DNA from: Pseudomonas pharyngis
GTDB taxonomy: Bacteria; Pseudomonadota; Gammaproteobacteria; Pseudomonadales; Pseudomonadaceae
Reading direction: 5' to 3'
Assembly: GCF_021602345.1 (NCBI RefSeq)
Contig: NZ_BQID01000003.1
Span: 248,001 to 312,000, forward strand
DNA: 64,000 nt
Shown here: piece by piece, positions 9,301 through 22,036 of the stretch
Numbering within the stretch: the stretch's first letter is position 1
Layout of the letters: the number at the start of each line of letters is the position of its first letter
Program-made: the position numbers and the translations under genes
Notes under the pieces: model-generated
The model's input: only the letters and a program-made list of their open reading frames with translations
Database searches by the model: none
Told to the model about the DNA's origin: nothing

Positions 9301-11238
9301 TCAACTCAACTTGAACCCACCCATCTGCCGCGCCAGATCATCCGCCAACCGCTGCAACATCTGACAATCCTCACGACAGGCGCGGACCTCCCCCGCCGTC
9401 GCCCGGGCCAGATCGGAAATGCCCTGCACGTTGCGGTTGATCTCCTCGGTCACCGCCGACTGTTCCTCGGTCGCCGTCGCCACCTGATGGTTCATGTCGC
9501 TGATGCGCTCGACCTGCCCGGTGATCGCAGTCAAAGACGCCCCGGTACGCTGGCTCGATTCGACTCCAGTACCCGTCGCAGCCTGCCCGGTGCGCATCGA
9601 CGACACCGCATTCTCCGCACCCTGTTTGAGGCTGCCGATCATCTGCTGAATTTCGTCGGTAGACGCCTGAGTCCGGCGCGCCAAAGTTCGCACTTCATCG
9701 GCCACCACCGCAAAACCACGCCCCATGTCCCCGGCCCGCGCCGCTTCAATCGCCGCGTTCAGCGCCAACAGATTGGTCTGCTCCGACACCCCGCGAATCA
9801 CCGCCAGCACCTGATCAATCGACGCCACCTGATGCGCCAACTCACCCACCGCGCCGGCCGCGACGCCAATTTCATCGGACATGCTTTCTATATGGCGAAT
9901 CGAACCGCCGACCACTTCCCGCGCCTGCATCGCTTCATCGCGGGCGGTTTGCGAGGCGAGCGCGGCGTGGCCGGCGTTCTGGGCGATCTCCTGCACGGTC
10001 AGGCCCATTTCGTGGACGGCAGTGGCGACCATGTCGGTCATTTCCTGCTGGCGACCGGAGCGTTCGGCGGTGTTATCCACAACCCTGGCCACCTGGCCGA
10101 CCGCGACACGCAGGCGTTCACTGGTGGTCAGCACTTCGCCGATCATCCCGCGCTGGCTGTCGAGGAAACGGTTGAAGCCCCGGGCGAGGTCGCCCAGTTC
10201 ATCGGCGCGGCTGGAATCTAACCGGTGAGTCAAATCTCCACCACCGCTACCGATTGCTACCAATGCAGCTGTTACCTGGCGAATCGGTCGCACCAACCCC
10301 TGGGCCAGCCAGATCACCAGCGCCAGGCAAACCAGCGCCACCACCAGGCCGATGCCGCTGCTCATCCACATCGCCCGGCGGGCTTCGGCGTAGATCTGCG
10401 ACTGTGGCACTTCGGCCACCAGGGTCCAGCCGAGGTCGCGCAAAGGCAGGCTGAAGGCGAGGAAATCTTCGCCGTCGCGCTGGAAGCTGCTGTTGCTCGC
10501 CGCTTTATGGCCCATGACCGCTTGTGCTGCAGATTCGCCGATCTGCTCGCTCAAGGTGCGCTTGCCGCTGAACTGTGCTTCGGGATGGACCTGGATCAAG
10601 CCGTCGGAACGCACGAGATAGACCTTGCCGCGCTCCCCGAAGCTGAAGTTGTGGATCAGCTCCGACAGCTCTTTCATGCTCAACCCGAGTCCCGCGACGC
10701 CGACCACTTTGCCGGCCTGCTCCACCTTCAAATCGATGAACAGCGCCAGCTCTCCGGTGGCCCCGTCGTTGTCGATGTTCAGAGTTCGCGGCTGATTGCC
10801 GTCGAGGAAGGAGTAGAACCACGCATCGGCCGGTTTGTCGCGACTCAGGGTGCGATCCAGGCCTTTCTCGGTGATGTAGTGATTGGATTCGGTGCCGATG
10901 ATCAGCGCGGTAAACGCCTTGTGATCGGCGCGGATACCTTCCAGATACTGCGCGAAGCCTGCCGTTTTACCGGAGTCTTCACCATTGGCCAACCAGTCGC
11001 GGACCATGGTGTTGCTGGCGATGTCCTTGGCGGCGGTGAGGGGTTGAACGAGGATTCGTTCGATGTCGTTGCGCGTCGCTTCGATGCTCGACGGCAGCGC
11101 CTGTTCGACCAGATAGCTCTGGGCGAGGCGGTTGACCACCAGGGTATAAATGCCAACCACGATCAGAATGCTGACCAGCAGGGCGGTGCCCATACCGAGG
11201 ATCAGCTGCCATTGAATACTGCGACGCCAGAACTGCAT
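9301..11238 (-). CDS. Methyl-accepting chemotaxis protein with dCache sensor domain
   Basis: A 645-residue transmembrane chemoreceptor. A first membrane helix (about 12-34) is followed by a ~240-residue periplasmic region of double-Cache type (motifs [10 protein letters not shown] and [16 protein letters not shown]), a second helix (about 285-307), HAMP, and a cytoplasmic signalling hairpin with [17 protein letters not shown]. The start at 11238 ([15 protein letters not shown]) is chosen because GGGGTGCTCC precedes it and the membrane helix begins at once. A longer frame to 11310 would add 24 residues that run through the probable promoter. No CheR-tethering pentapeptide is obvious at the C terminus. 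The ligand cannot be predicted; dCache receptors commonly sense amino acids or organic acids. Confidence 0.93.
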   Translation of the reverse strand: MQFWRRSIQWQLILGMGTALLVSILIVVGIYTLVVNRLAQSYLVEQALPSSIEATRNDIERILVQPLTAAKDIASNTMVRDWLANGEDSGKTAGFAQYLEGIRADHKAFTALIIGTESNHYITEKGLDRTLSRDKPADAWFYSFLDGNQPRTLNIDNDGATGELALFIDLKVEQAGKVVGVAGLGLSMKELSELIHNFSFGERGKVYLVRSDGLIQVHPEAQFSGKRTLSEQIGESAAQAVMGHKAASNSSFQRDGEDFLAFSLPLRDLGWTLVAEVPQSQIYAEARRAMWMSSGIGLVVALVCLALVIWLAQGLVRPIRQVTAALVAIGSGGGDLTHRLDSSRADELGDLARGFNRFLDSQRGMIGEVLTTSERLRVAVGQVARVVDNTAERSGRQQEMTDMVATAVHEMGLTVQEIAQNAGHAALASQTARDEAMQAREVVGGSIRHIESMSDEIGVAAGAVGELAHQVASIDQVLAVIRGVSEQTNLLALNAAIEAARAGDMGRGFAVVADEVRTLARRTQASTDEIQQMIGSLKQGAENAVSSMRTGQAATGTGVESSQRTGASLTAITGQVERISDMNHQVATATEEQSAVTEEINRNVQGISDLARATAGEVRACREDCQMLQRLADDLARQMGGFKLS

Positions 11239-11247
11239 GGAGCACCC

Positions 11248-11323
11248 CCAAAGAATAAGAGGCTGAAACACTGCAACAGCCGTGCCGATTGTATACAGCG
11301 CAATCGACAATCTTATTCTTTGG
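11248..11323. promoter_or_regulatory. Chemoreceptor promoter region flanked by a 13-bp perfect inverted repeat
   Basis: CCAAAGAATAAGA at 11248-11260 is exactly complementary to TCTTATTCTTTGG at 11311-11323. Between them, on the minus strand, is a -10-like TACAAT (11293-11288) inside a smaller inverted repeat (CGATTG 11286-11291, CAATCG 11301-11306). The proximal half lies 10 bp upstream of the chemoreceptor ATG. A -35 box is not convincing. Confidence 0.5.
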
Positions 11324-11337
11324 TTGTGCGCAACCCA

Positions 11338-11640
11338 TCAACCCTGATTGATGGTCTTGGCGATGGTCTCGACCGTGGCGCTGACTTGCTCTTGGTAACG
11401 CTCGAGTTCTTCCTGATGCTGCTTCTTCATTTCAATCTGCTGCGAGCAAAGATTCATCGCCGCCAGCACCAGCAGGCGGTCACCGATCAGGGTCGGGTAT
11501 TTCTTCTTGGTGTCGGCCAGTGCGGCCTTGAGCATCAACGCAGCGTCCAGCAGGGTCTGTTCTTCCCCGGCCGGTGCCTTGATCGAATAGTCCTCCCCCA
11601 TGATGGAGATGACTTTTACCCCTGCTGTGCCATGGTTCAT
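11338..11640 (-). CDS. ZapA-like cell division protein
   Basis: A 100-residue protein with the ZapA fold pattern: a short beta-rich head (VKVISIMGEDYSIKAPAGEEQTLLDAALML), the core helix with GDRLLVLAAMNLCSQQ, and a C-terminal coiled coil. ZapA binds FtsZ and stabilises the division ring at mid-cell. The start overlaps the stop of the upstream zapB-like gene by four bases (ATGA), so the two are translationally coupled. In Pseudomonas the main zapA is normally followed by ssrS (6S RNA) and a 5-formyl-THF cyclo-ligase gene, but here a chemoreceptor follows, so this may be a second, diverged ZapA. Family membership is fairly sure; the cellular role is inferred. Confidence 0.75.
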   Translation of the reverse strand: MNHGTAGVKVISIMGEDYSIKAPAGEEQTLLDAALMLKAALADTKKKYPTLIGDRLLVLAAMNLCSQQIEMKKQHQEELERYQEQVSATVETIAKTINQG

Positions 11641-11867
11641 GCGCTGACAGGACCTGCGTTGACGCGATCAACCAGGGCCTGGATGCGCGCGGCAGTGGCG
11701 CCGTGCTTTTCTTCCTGTTCCATCAGGCTCAGTTGCAGGCTTTCGTTTTCATCCTTGGCCTGGGCCAGTTCCGTGGACAGGGTCTGGTTGGTTTGCGACA
11801 GGGTCTGGTTTTGTTGCACCAGGTCGCTGACGAGCTGTTCCAATTGGCTGAGGGATGCTTCCAACAT
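11637..11867 (-). CDS. ZapB-like small coiled-coil protein
   Basis: A 76-residue, almost wholly coiled-coil protein (MLEASLSQLEQLVSDLVQQ..., rich in Gln, Glu and Leu heptads) followed by a short tail. Proteins of this shape next to zapA are annotated in Pseudomonas as ZapB or TIGR02449-type, and are thought to join ZapA and FtsZ in the division ring. The ATG at 11867 has GGAAGA upstream. A longer frame to 12065 has no site and unlikely composition. Its stop overlaps the start of the zapA-like gene. Low-complexity coiled coil makes homology calls weak, so position beside ZapA is the main argument. Confidence 0.65.
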   Translation of the reverse strand: MLEASLSQLEQLVSDLVQQNQTLSQTNQTLSTELAQAKDENESLQLSLMEQEEKHGATAARIQALVDRVNAGPVSA

Positions 11868-12146
11868 TTTGATCTTCCAGGGCTTTTTCAAAGGGCGCGT
11901 ACGATAAAGAAAAGTCGTCGTTGACGCCAGGGTTAAACCGGCGCAAGGCCTTGATTTTCCTGGCGGCCGACCGTTCTTGCGAGTGTTAGAGACTGTGATC
12001 TGTCGATCTGGTTCCTGCACTTCGTCGCCCGACGCCCCATGCGACAAATACGCACACCGCCTCAAGACTTTAGTCGTATGACCGATAAGTCACCCAACAG
12101 CAGTCTCAGCCCGCACGGATGCGGCCCTTCCCTGGTATCCGCCTCC

Positions 12147-13772
12147 ATGTCCCTTCGCAATATGAACATCGCCCCCCGGGCGTTCACCGGTTTCGCCCTG
12201 ATCGGCGGCCTGATGCTGATTCTCGGCGTGTTCGCCCTGAATCAGATGAGCAAGATCCGCGCAGCAGGCGAAGACATTGCCACCGCCAGCGTGCCTTCGA
12301 TCAAGGCCCTCGACGAATTCACCCAGTTGACCCTGCGCCTGCGCGTGCTGTCGTATCGGTTGCTGATCAACCGAGAGCCAGACGTCCAGCAAAAAACCAT
12401 CGAACTGTTCGATTTGCGCAACCGGCAGATCGCCGACGCGCAACGCGCCTACGAGCCGCTGATCGATGGCCCGCAAGAACGCGCGGCTTACGATCAGTAC
12501 GTGCAGTTGCTGGCGCAGTACCGTCAACTCGAAGACCGCATGAAAACCCTGTCGCGCAGCAATCAGGTCGACGAATTGCGACAGATGCTCAACACCGATT
12601 TGCTCGCCAACTCCGAAGCGGTGAATACCGCCCTCGCGCGTTTGCTGGAGATCAACACCCAACAGATCGCCGAGACCAATCAGGGCGCCACTGATCAGTA
12701 TTCGATGTCGTTCAATCTGGTGGTGACCCTGTTGGTGATTGCCACCGGCCTGACCTTGCTGTTCGCCTGGCTGTTGACCAGCAGCATCACCAAGCCGATC
12801 GCCAAGGCGCTGGATGCAGCGGAAACCATCGCCGAGGGCAACCTGACCCAGCCGATCCACGTTGACGGCACCGACGAAGCCGGACGCCTGCTGGCGGCCA
12901 TGGCCAAGATGCAGTCGAAGCTGCGCGACACGCTGCAGCGGATTTCCGGCTCGGCCACCCAACTGGCCTCCGCCGCCGAAGAGCTGAACAGCGTCACCGA
13001 CGAAAGCGCCCGTGGCCTGACCCAGCAGAACAACGAAATCGAGCAGGCCGCCACCGCCGTCAACGAGATGACAAGCGCCGTTGAGGAAGTAGCGCGCAAC
13101 GCGGTCAGCACCTCGGAAGCCTCGAAGAACGCCACCACCTCCGCCGGCGACGGCCGCGATCTGGTGCAGGAGACCGTCAGCGCCATCGAACGCATGAGCG
13201 CCGACGTGCAGAGCACTGCGACCCTGATCGGCGATCTGGCCAACGAATCCCGTGACATCGGCAAGGTGCTGGACGTGATTCGCGGCCTGGCTGACCAGAC
13301 CAACCTGCTGGCGCTCAACGCTGCGATCGAAGCGGCCCGTGCCGGTGAAGCCGGTCGTGGTTTTGCCGTGGTGGCTGACGAAGTCCGTGCCCTGGCGCAC
13401 CGCACCCAGCAGTCGACCAGCGAAATCGAGCGCATGATCGGCAGCATCCAGAGCGGCACCGAACACGCCGTGGATTCGATGCGCAACAGCACCGAACGCG
13501 CCGAGTCGACCCTGAACATTGCCCGTGGCGCCGGCCTGTCGCTGGACACCATCAACAACGCCATCGTCGAAATCAACGAGCGCAACCTGGTGATCGCTAG
13601 CGCCGCCGAAGAACAAGCGCAAGTGGCGCGGGAAGTGGATCGCAACCTGGTGAACATCCGCGATCTGTCGGTGCAATCGGCGACCGGCGCGAATCAGACC
13701 AGTGCGGCGAGCAACGAACTGTCGCGCCTGGCGCTGGATCTGAACAATATGGTTGGGCGGTTCAGCCTCTAA
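12147..13772 (+). CDS. Methyl-accepting chemotaxis protein with four-helix-bundle sensor
   Basis: A 541-residue chemoreceptor. Membrane helix 1 (about 15-35) is followed by a ~150-residue all-helical periplasmic region of the 4HB_MCP type, helix 2 (about 190-212), HAMP, and a cytoplasmic hairpin with the signature [20 protein letters not shown] and [17 protein letters not shown]. Start chosen at 12147 ([18 protein letters not shown]), directly before the first helix. An upstream in-frame start at 12039 would add 36 hydrophilic residues with no family support. It is transcribed away from the zapB/zapA-like pair. The ligand cannot be read from the sequence. Confidence 0.92.
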   Translation: MSLRNMNIAPRAFTGFALIGGLMLILGVFALNQMSKIRAAGEDIATASVPSIKALDEFTQLTLRLRVLSYRLLINREPDVQQKTIELFDLRNRQIADAQRAYEPLIDGPQERAAYDQYVQLLAQYRQLEDRMKTLSRSNQVDELRQMLNTDLLANSEAVNTALARLLEINTQQIAETNQGATDQYSMSFNLVVTLLVIATGLTLLFAWLLTSSITKPIAKALDAAETIAEGNLTQPIHVDGTDEAGRLLAAMAKMQSKLRDTLQRISGSATQLASAAEELNSVTDESARGLTQQNNEIEQAATAVNEMTSAVEEVARNAVSTSEASKNATTSAGDGRDLVQETVSAIERMSADVQSTATLIGDLANESRDIGKVLDVIRGLADQTNLLALNAAIEAARAGEAGRGFAVVADEVRALAHRTQQSTSEIERMIGSIQSGTEHAVDSMRNSTERAESTLNIARGAGLSLDTINNAIVEINERNLVIASAAEEQAQVAREVDRNLVNIRDLSVQSATGANQTSAASNELSRLALDLNNMVGRFSL

Positions 13773-13783
13773 CCCTCTGCATT

Positions 13784-13814
13784 GATCGTTCCCACGCGGA
13801 GCGTGGGAACGATC
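13784..13814. repeat. REP-type palindrome
   Basis: GATCGTTCCCACGC and its exact complement flank a GGA loop. This is one of the commonest intergenic repeats of P. fluorescens-type genomes. It lies 12 bases after a chemoreceptor stop and may also act as an mRNA-stabilising or terminating hairpin. Confidence 0.85.
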
Positions 13815-13837
13815 TTGCGCAAAGCTGAAAAAGCTTT

Positions 13838-13868
13838 TTGACAGCATCACATTTCAACAGGTTAGAAT
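13838..13868 (+). promoter_or_regulatory. Candidate sigma-70 promoter of the cvrA/nhaP2 gene
   Basis: A perfect -35 TTGACA (13838-13843) is followed by TTAGAA/TAGAAT (13862-13868) at an 18-19-bp spacing, about 60 bases before the start codon. Confidence 0.5.
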
Positions 13869-13929
13869 CGCTGGCACGCAGACTGCATGGTCAGTTTGTG
13901 CCCGTCTTTCCGCTTCTGGAGTACTGCCT

Positions 13930-15672
<1,743 letters not shown>

Positions 15673-15706
15673 ACTGCGTCCACTCTCACTTGCTTGACCG
15701 GTCTCT

Positions 15707-18700
15707 ATGCCTACCCTGCGCTCCTTTTTCCTCGCGGCCCTGCTGGGCCTGAGTCTTTCCGTCGGCCCGCTGCAAGCCGCCGAACCACCGTCCAGCGACG
15801 CCGTGCAGGCCAGCCTGGACAAGCTCACCGACAGCAAGCTGCCCGAGGCCGACAAGAAGGCCCTGCAGACGGTCCTGCAAAACACGCTGAACCAGCTCAA
15901 CAACCGGCGTGACTACGAGCAGAAGCTGATCGACCTCAAGCAGCAGCTGGCCACTGCGCCGAAGCAGACCATCGAGAATTCGCGCGAACTGACCCGCCTC
16001 AAGGCCAGCGCAGTGGTACCGGTAGCGCAGCGCTTTCCCAAGGAAAACATCCAGCAGCTGGAGCAGATGCTCACCGAGCGCTCGACCCAGCAAAGCGATC
16101 TGCAGAAAGCCCTGGCCGACGCCAACAGCCTGATCATCACCGCCCAGACGCGTCCCGAGCGCGCCCAGGCCGAGATTTCCAGCAGCCAGACGCGCATCCA
16201 GCAGATCAACAACATCCTCAAGACCGGCAAGGACGCCGGTAAGACCGTCAGCGCCGAGCAGCGCGACCTGCTCAACGCCGAGCTGGCCGCCCTGAACGCG
16301 CTGATCCCGCTGCGCCGTCAGGAACTGGCCGGCAACAACCAGTTGCAGGATCTGGGCAACAGTCAGCATGACCTGCTCTCGGAAAAGTCCGACCGTCTGG
16401 ATCGCGAGATCCAGGAACTGCAAACCCTGATCAACCAGAAACGTCTGACCCTGTCGCAGGAAACCGTGACGCAGCAGTCGATCGAGGCCCAAAAGTCCGG
16501 CAGCAGCGCCCTGCTCGCCACGGAAAGCGCGGCCAACCTCAAGCTCTCCGACTACCTGCTCAAAAGCACCGACCGTCTCAACGAACTCACCCAGCAGAAC
16601 CTGCAGACCAAGCAGCAACTGGACAGCGTGACCCAGAGCGACTCGGCCCTCGACGAGCAGATCAACGTGCTCAAGGGCAGCCTGCTGCTGTCGAAGATTC
16701 TCTATAAGCAGAAGCAAGCGCTGCCGCGCCTCAAGGTCGACCGCGACCTGGCGGACCAGATCGCCGACATTCGCCTGTACCAGTTCGAAATCAACCAACA
16801 GCGCGAACAGCTGAGCAATCCGGCGACTTACGTCGACAACCTGCTGTCCACCCAGCCGCCAGAGCAAGTCACGCCACAACTGCGCAAGAGCCTGCTGGAG
16901 CTGGCCAACACTCGCGTCGATCTGCTGGAACGACTGAGTCGCGAACTGAGCGCGATGCTCAACGAGTCGATCACCCTGCAACTGAACCAGAAACAACTGC
17001 TGAGCACTGCGCAAAGCCTGCGCGCGACCCTCGACGAGCAGATGTTCTGGATCCCGAGCAACAAGCCGCTGGACACCGAATGGATGCGCGGCGTGCCGGA
17101 ACGCCTGAAGCGTCAGATCGATACCCTGCCGCTTGCCTCAAGCTTCAGCGAACTGACCGACGGCCTGACCCAGCGACCGCTGTTGTTCCTGCCGCTGGCG
17201 CTGCTGATCGGCGCGCTGCTGTGGCGCCGCAAGCAGTTGTATTCGCGCCTGAACAAGGTTCACCAGGACATCGGTCACTTCAAGCGTGACAGTCAGTGGC
17301 ACACGCCGCAGGCGATCCTGATCAATATTCTGCTGGCGATGCCGGTGGCGCTGGGCCTGGCCCTGTGCGGACTGGCGTTGCAGATCGACGCCCGTGGGCA
17401 GAACGCGAACATGGGCGCGGCGCTGCTGCAAATGGCCCAGGCGTGGCTGGTGTTCTACACCGCTTACCGGATCCTCGCGCCGGGTGGCGTGGCCGAATTG
17501 CACTTCCGCTGGGAAAAGCCGCAGGTCGAATTCCTGCAAGGCTGGGTGCGTCGCCTCGGACTGGTGGTCATGGCGTTGGTGGCGGTGGTGGCGGTTGCCG
17601 AACTGCAACCGGCGGCACTGGCCGACGATGTGCTGGGCATGCCGGTGGTGCTGACCTGCTATGCGCTGATGGCGTGGCTGCTCAGCCGTCTGCTGATCAG
17701 CAGCCCGACCCATGAAAACGCCTCACTGTTCCGCAAGGCCGTGGGCGTGATGTTTACCCTGCTGCCCATCGCGCTGTTCGTGGCGGTGTGCTTCGGCTAC
17801 TACTACACCGCGCTGAAGCTCAGCGACCGCTTGATCAACACGTTGTACCTGCTGATGTTCTGGTTGGTGATCGAAGCCACGTTCGTCCGTGGCCTAGCGG
17901 TCGCGGCACGTCGCCTAGCCTACCAGCGCGCCCTGGCCAAACGTCAGGCCGCGAAAGAAGCCGGCGACGGCGAAGCGGTGATCGAAGAGCCAACCCTGGA
18001 CATCGAAAAGGTCAACGAACAGTCCCTGCGCCTGATCCGTCTGGCACTGCTCGGCGGCTTCATCGCCGCGCTGTACTGGGTGTGGGCCGACCTGATTACG
18101 GTGTTCTCGTACCTCGACAACATCACCCTCTACGAATACACCAGCGGCACCGGCGCCAACATGAGCATGGTGCCGATCAGCATCGGCGACATGCTCGGCG
18201 CGTTGATCATCATCGGCATCACCTTTGCCCTCGCCCGCAACTTGCCGGGCCTGCTTGAAGTGTTCGTACTGTCGAAACTCAATCTGGCCCAGGGCAGTGC
18301 GTACGCGACCACGACGCTGCTGTCGTACGTGATCGCCGGGGTCGGTTTCGTCTCGACCCTGTCGACCCTCGGCGTGAGCTGGGACAAGTTGCAATGGCTG
18401 GTGGCGGCGCTGTCGGTGGGCCTCGGATTCGGTATGCAGGAGATCTTCGCGAACTTCATCTCCGGCATCATGATCCTGTTCGAGCGCCCGGTGCGGATCG
18501 GCGACACCATCACCATCGGCAACCTGTCCGGTACGGTGAGCAAGATCCGCATCCGCGCCACGACCATCACCGACTTCGACCGCAAGGACATCATTGTCCC
18601 GAACAAGACGTTCATCACCGGGCAACTGATCAACTGGTCGCTGACCGACACCATCACCCGGGTGACCCTGAAACTGGGCGTCGATTACGGTTCGGATCTG

Positions 18701-19060
18701 GATCTGGTCAAGGAACTGCTGCTCAAGGCCGCCCGGGAAAACCCGCGCGTGCTCAAGGAACCCGAGCCGCATGTGTACTTCCTCAATTTCGGCGAAAGCA
18801 CCCTCGACCACGAACTGCGCATGCATGTGCGTGATCTCGGCGACCGCAACCCGGTACTCGACGAGGTCAACCGCTTCATCAACCGTGAGTTCAAGAAGCA
18901 GCACATCAACATCTCGTTCCGCCAGATGGAGGTTTACCTGAAGAACCTTCACGGCCAGGAATACAAGATGGTGCCGATCGAGCCGGAAACCAAAACCATC
19001 GTGCCGGTCAGCGATGACCAGAAACCGTTGCAGGAACCGCCGCCGGCCAAACTCGACTAA
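15707..19060 (+). CDS. mscK: Large mechanosensitive channel, MscK/KefA family
   Basis: A 1117-residue protein of the long MscS family, which opens under membrane tension to release solutes. A signal peptide (residues 1-24, ending LQAAEP) precedes a long periplasmic helical region rich in Gln and Leu (about 25-480). Then come the multi-helix inner membrane domain (about 490-890) and the MscS pore and beta domain (about 890-1090) with LSVGLGFGMQEIFANFISG and IRATTITDFDRKDIIVPN. Length and layout fit MscK (1120 residues in E. coli). It follows the antiporter gene and precedes selO. The Gln-rich segment is normal for the family. Confidence 0.92.
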   Translation: MPTLRSFFLAALLGLSLSVGPLQAAEPPSSDAVQASLDKLTDSKLPEADKKALQTVLQNTLNQLNNRRDYEQKLIDLKQQLATAPKQTIENSRELTRLKASAVVPVAQRFPKENIQQLEQMLTERSTQQSDLQKALADANSLIITAQTRPERAQAEISSSQTRIQQINNILKTGKDAGKTVSAEQRDLLNAELAALNALIPLRRQELAGNNQLQDLGNSQHDLLSEKSDRLDREIQELQTLINQKRLTLSQETVTQQSIEAQKSGSSALLATESAANLKLSDYLLKSTDRLNELTQQNLQTKQQLDSVTQSDSALDEQINVLKGSLLLSKILYKQKQALPRLKVDRDLADQIADIRLYQFEINQQREQLSNPATYVDNLLSTQPPEQVTPQLRKSLLELANTRVDLLERLSRELSAMLNESITLQLNQKQLLSTAQSLRATLDEQMFWIPSNKPLDTEWMRGVPERLKRQIDTLPLASSFSELTDGLTQRPLLFLPLALLIGALLWRRKQLYSRLNKVHQDIGHFKRDSQWHTPQAILINILLAMPVALGLALCGLALQIDARGQNANMGAALLQMAQAWLVFYTAYRILAPGGVAELHFRWEKPQVEFLQGWVRRLGLVVMALVAVVAVAELQPAALADDVLGMPVVLTCYALMAWLLSRLLISSPTHENASLFRKAVGVMFTLLPIALFVAVCFGYYYTALKLSDRLINTLYLLMFWLVIEATFVRGLAVAARRLAYQRALAKRQAAKEAGDGEAVIEEPTLDIEKVNEQSLRLIRLALLGGFIAALYWVWADLITVFSYLDNITLYEYTSGTGANMSMVPISIGDMLGALIIIGITFALARNLPGLLEVFVLSKLNLAQGSAYATTTLLSYVIAGVGFVSTLSTLGVSWDKLQWLVAALSVGLGFGMQEIFANFISGIMILFERPVRIGDTITIGNLSGTVSKIRIRATTITDFDRKDIIVPNKTFITGQLINWSLTDTITRVTLKLGVDYGSDLDLVKELLLKAARENPRVLKEPEPHVYFLNFGESTLDHELRMHVRDLGDRNPVLDEVNRFINREFKKQHINISFRQMEVYLKNLHGQEYKMVPIEPETKTIVPVSDDQKPLQEPPPAKLD

Positions 19061-19069
19061 CCCGGCTAA

Positions 19070-20572
<1,503 letters not shown>

Positions 20573-20704
20573 AGCGCACGGTCTCCTGTCTTGGAGCCGT
20601 GCACCCTCCCGTCAGGCAACCTGTTAGATGACGGCGCCGCCTGAAAAAGCCGCGCGACATGCTCAGAGTGCAAATGCCACGACTCTGAACACACTGGTTT
20701 CCTT

Positions 20705-21106
20705 TCAGATAAACACGTCCACAGGTAGCTTGAAGTGCTCGGCCAGCCAGCGGACCTGCCGCAGATTCAACTGGCGCTTTCCACTGAGGATTTCCGAAAC
20801 AACAGACTGAGTGCCCACACCCGGCAAATCGCTCTGGGTCAAACCATGCTCACGCATCAAATACCCCAGTACTTCAAAACCGGGCGGTTTAGGCGTCGGG
20901 TGATGCACGCGATCCCATTCTTCAATCCAGTCACCGATGATATCCACCAGACTCATTAAAGGATGAGACTCATCATCGCCCGTCATTTCGAGCAGCTCGT
21001 CAAGGGCTTGAAAGAGCCTGTCGTAGTCGTCTTCGCTTTTCGGCTTGCGCAGCAAAGGCGAAACGAACTCCCAGTGCTCAGCGGCTTTTTTGATCAGAAC
21101 ACTCAT
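20705..21106 (-). CDS. higA: HigA-type antitoxin (XRE family, COG5499)
   Basis: A 133-residue antitoxin and repressor. The N-terminal half is an acidic helical domain expected to contact the toxin. The C-terminal part (about 80-130) is an XRE helix-turn-helix: YLMREHGLTQSDLPGVGTQSVVSEILSGKRQLNLRQ. The layout matches E. coli HigA (YgjM). It overlaps the toxin gene by four bases, with toxin first and antitoxin second, the usual higBA order. It probably represses the operon through the palindrome at 21450-21466. Confidence 0.9.
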   Translation of the reverse strand: MSVLIKKAAEHWEFVSPLLRKPKSEDDYDRLFQALDELLEMTGDDESHPLMSLVDIIGDWIEEWDRVHHPTPKPPGFEVLGYLMREHGLTQSDLPGVGTQSVVSEILSGKRQLNLRQVRWLAEHFKLPVDVFI

Positions 21107-21399
21107 GCCTTAGCCTCCTTCCATTTACCGCGGTCATATTCGCGATGATCCAACACATGTCTGATGTACAACTTTTGAGGTCGATATCTGACATAGGCGA
21201 TCAACCTGAGCTTGTTACCGCCAATATCGAAAACATGAAAATCACCCACTTTGTCGACAGCTGGAAACAAGGCCTTCAGCGCCGCAAAATCTGGCGATTT
21301 GCTTCCTTTCGCCACTTCAAGCCAGTGGTCCAGTGCTGTTGCTGCGTTGGGCCATTTGGCCTTCGCTTCTCGTATTCGTTTTCCGGTGATGACATGCAT
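21103..21399 (-). CDS. higB: HigB-type mRNA interferase toxin
   Basis: A 98-residue toxin of the HigB_toxin family (E. coli HigB/YgjN type), a ribosome-associated RNase that cuts translated mRNA. It aligns along its length with the enteric protein: MHVITGKRIREA at the start, LKALFPAVDKVGDFHVFDIGGNKLRLIA in the core and YIRHVLDHREYD at the catalytic end, with the conserved His and Tyr. The minus-strand start at 21399 has AAGGATG upstream. The pair looks intact and sits alone between selO and trxC without other mobile-element traces. Confidence 0.9.
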   Translation of the reverse strand: MHVITGKRIREAKAKWPNAATALDHWLEVAKGSKSPDFAALKALFPAVDKVGDFHVFDIGGNKLRLIAYVRYRPQKLYIRHVLDHREYDRGKWKEAKA

Positions 21400-21449
21400 G
21401 CAACATCCTTATCGCATTCTGCTATGGGGAGTTAATCACAGATCAAAAT

Positions 21450-21466
21450 TATCGCAAGTTGCGATA
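21450..21466. promoter_or_regulatory. Candidate HigA operator upstream of higBA
   Basis: The perfect palindrome TATCGCAAGTTGCGATA ends 50 bases upstream of the higB start, and a half site TATCGCA lies at 21410-21416. Position and symmetry fit an autoregulatory antitoxin operator. Binding is inferred. Confidence 0.55.
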
Positions 21467-21594
21467 TGACCGAGCAGACCAACGGGTCGCGACCGGTCTA
21501 TCTCAGCCTAGGCTCACAGCCAAACACTGCACGATTGAAAATATGAGCAAACGTCTCCAACTAGGAGATATCAGCTTTCCACTGGATCCAGATC

Positions 21595-22029
21595 ATGACC
21601 GACCCACTCCTCATCCCCTGCCCCTCCTGCAACGGCCTCAACCGCCTCCCCGCCGAGCGCCTCAACGACCACCCGAAGTGCGGGCGCTGCAAGTCCGAGG
21701 TGCTGTTGAACAAGCCGTTCGAACTCAAGCAAGGCGATTACGCCAGTCAGATCAAGGGTGATCTGCCGTTGCTGGTGGACGTGTGGGCGGACTGGTGCGG
21801 GCCGTGCAAGTCGTTTGCGCCGGTGTTCGAGCAGGCGGCTGCGCAGTTGGCGGGCAAGTGCCGGCTGGCCAAGCTGGACAGCGAGGCCAATCAGCAGTTG
21901 TCGGCGCAATTGGGGATTCGTTCGATTCCGAGCCTGATTCTGTTCCGCAACGGCCGGGAAGTCGCCCGTCAGAGCGGGGCCTTCCCGTTGCCGCAGTTGA
22001 TGGCCTGGCTGCGCAGCCAGGGCATCTGA
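21595..22029 (+). CDS. trxC: Thioredoxin 2 (TrxC) with N-terminal zinc finger
   Basis: A 144-residue cytoplasmic thiol-disulfide oxidoreductase. The N-terminal extension holds two Cys pairs (CPSC and CGRC) that bind zinc in TrxC. The thioredoxin domain follows with the active site WCGPCK (Cys68 and Cys71) and the cis-proline in IRSIPSLILF. Length and order match E. coli TrxC, which is under OxyR control; no OxyR site was identified here. It converges on the parA-like gene with only seven bases between the stop codons. Confidence 0.95.
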   Translation: MTDPLLIPCPSCNGLNRLPAERLNDHPKCGRCKSEVLLNKPFELKQGDYASQIKGDLPLLVDVWADWCGPCKSFAPVFEQAAAQLAGKCRLAKLDSEANQQLSAQLGIRSIPSLILFRNGREVARQSGAFPLPQLMAWLRSQGI

Positions 22030-22036
22030 CAAGGTT

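Noticed and set aside
11239-11310. Extension of the chemoreceptor to an upstream start at 11310
   Set aside because: The extra 24 residues would be encoded by the promoter and inverted repeat region and have no upstream ribosome site. The start at 11238 begins just before the membrane helix.
11239-11337. 6S RNA (ssrS) expected downstream of zapA
   Set aside because: Only 99 bases separate the zapA-like gene from the chemoreceptor start, too little for the ~180-nt 6S RNA, and no matching fold was seen.
20573-21594. higBA region as part of a prophage or genomic island
   Set aside because: No integrase, phage gene, direct repeat or tRNA border was found; the flanking genes selO and trxC are core genes.
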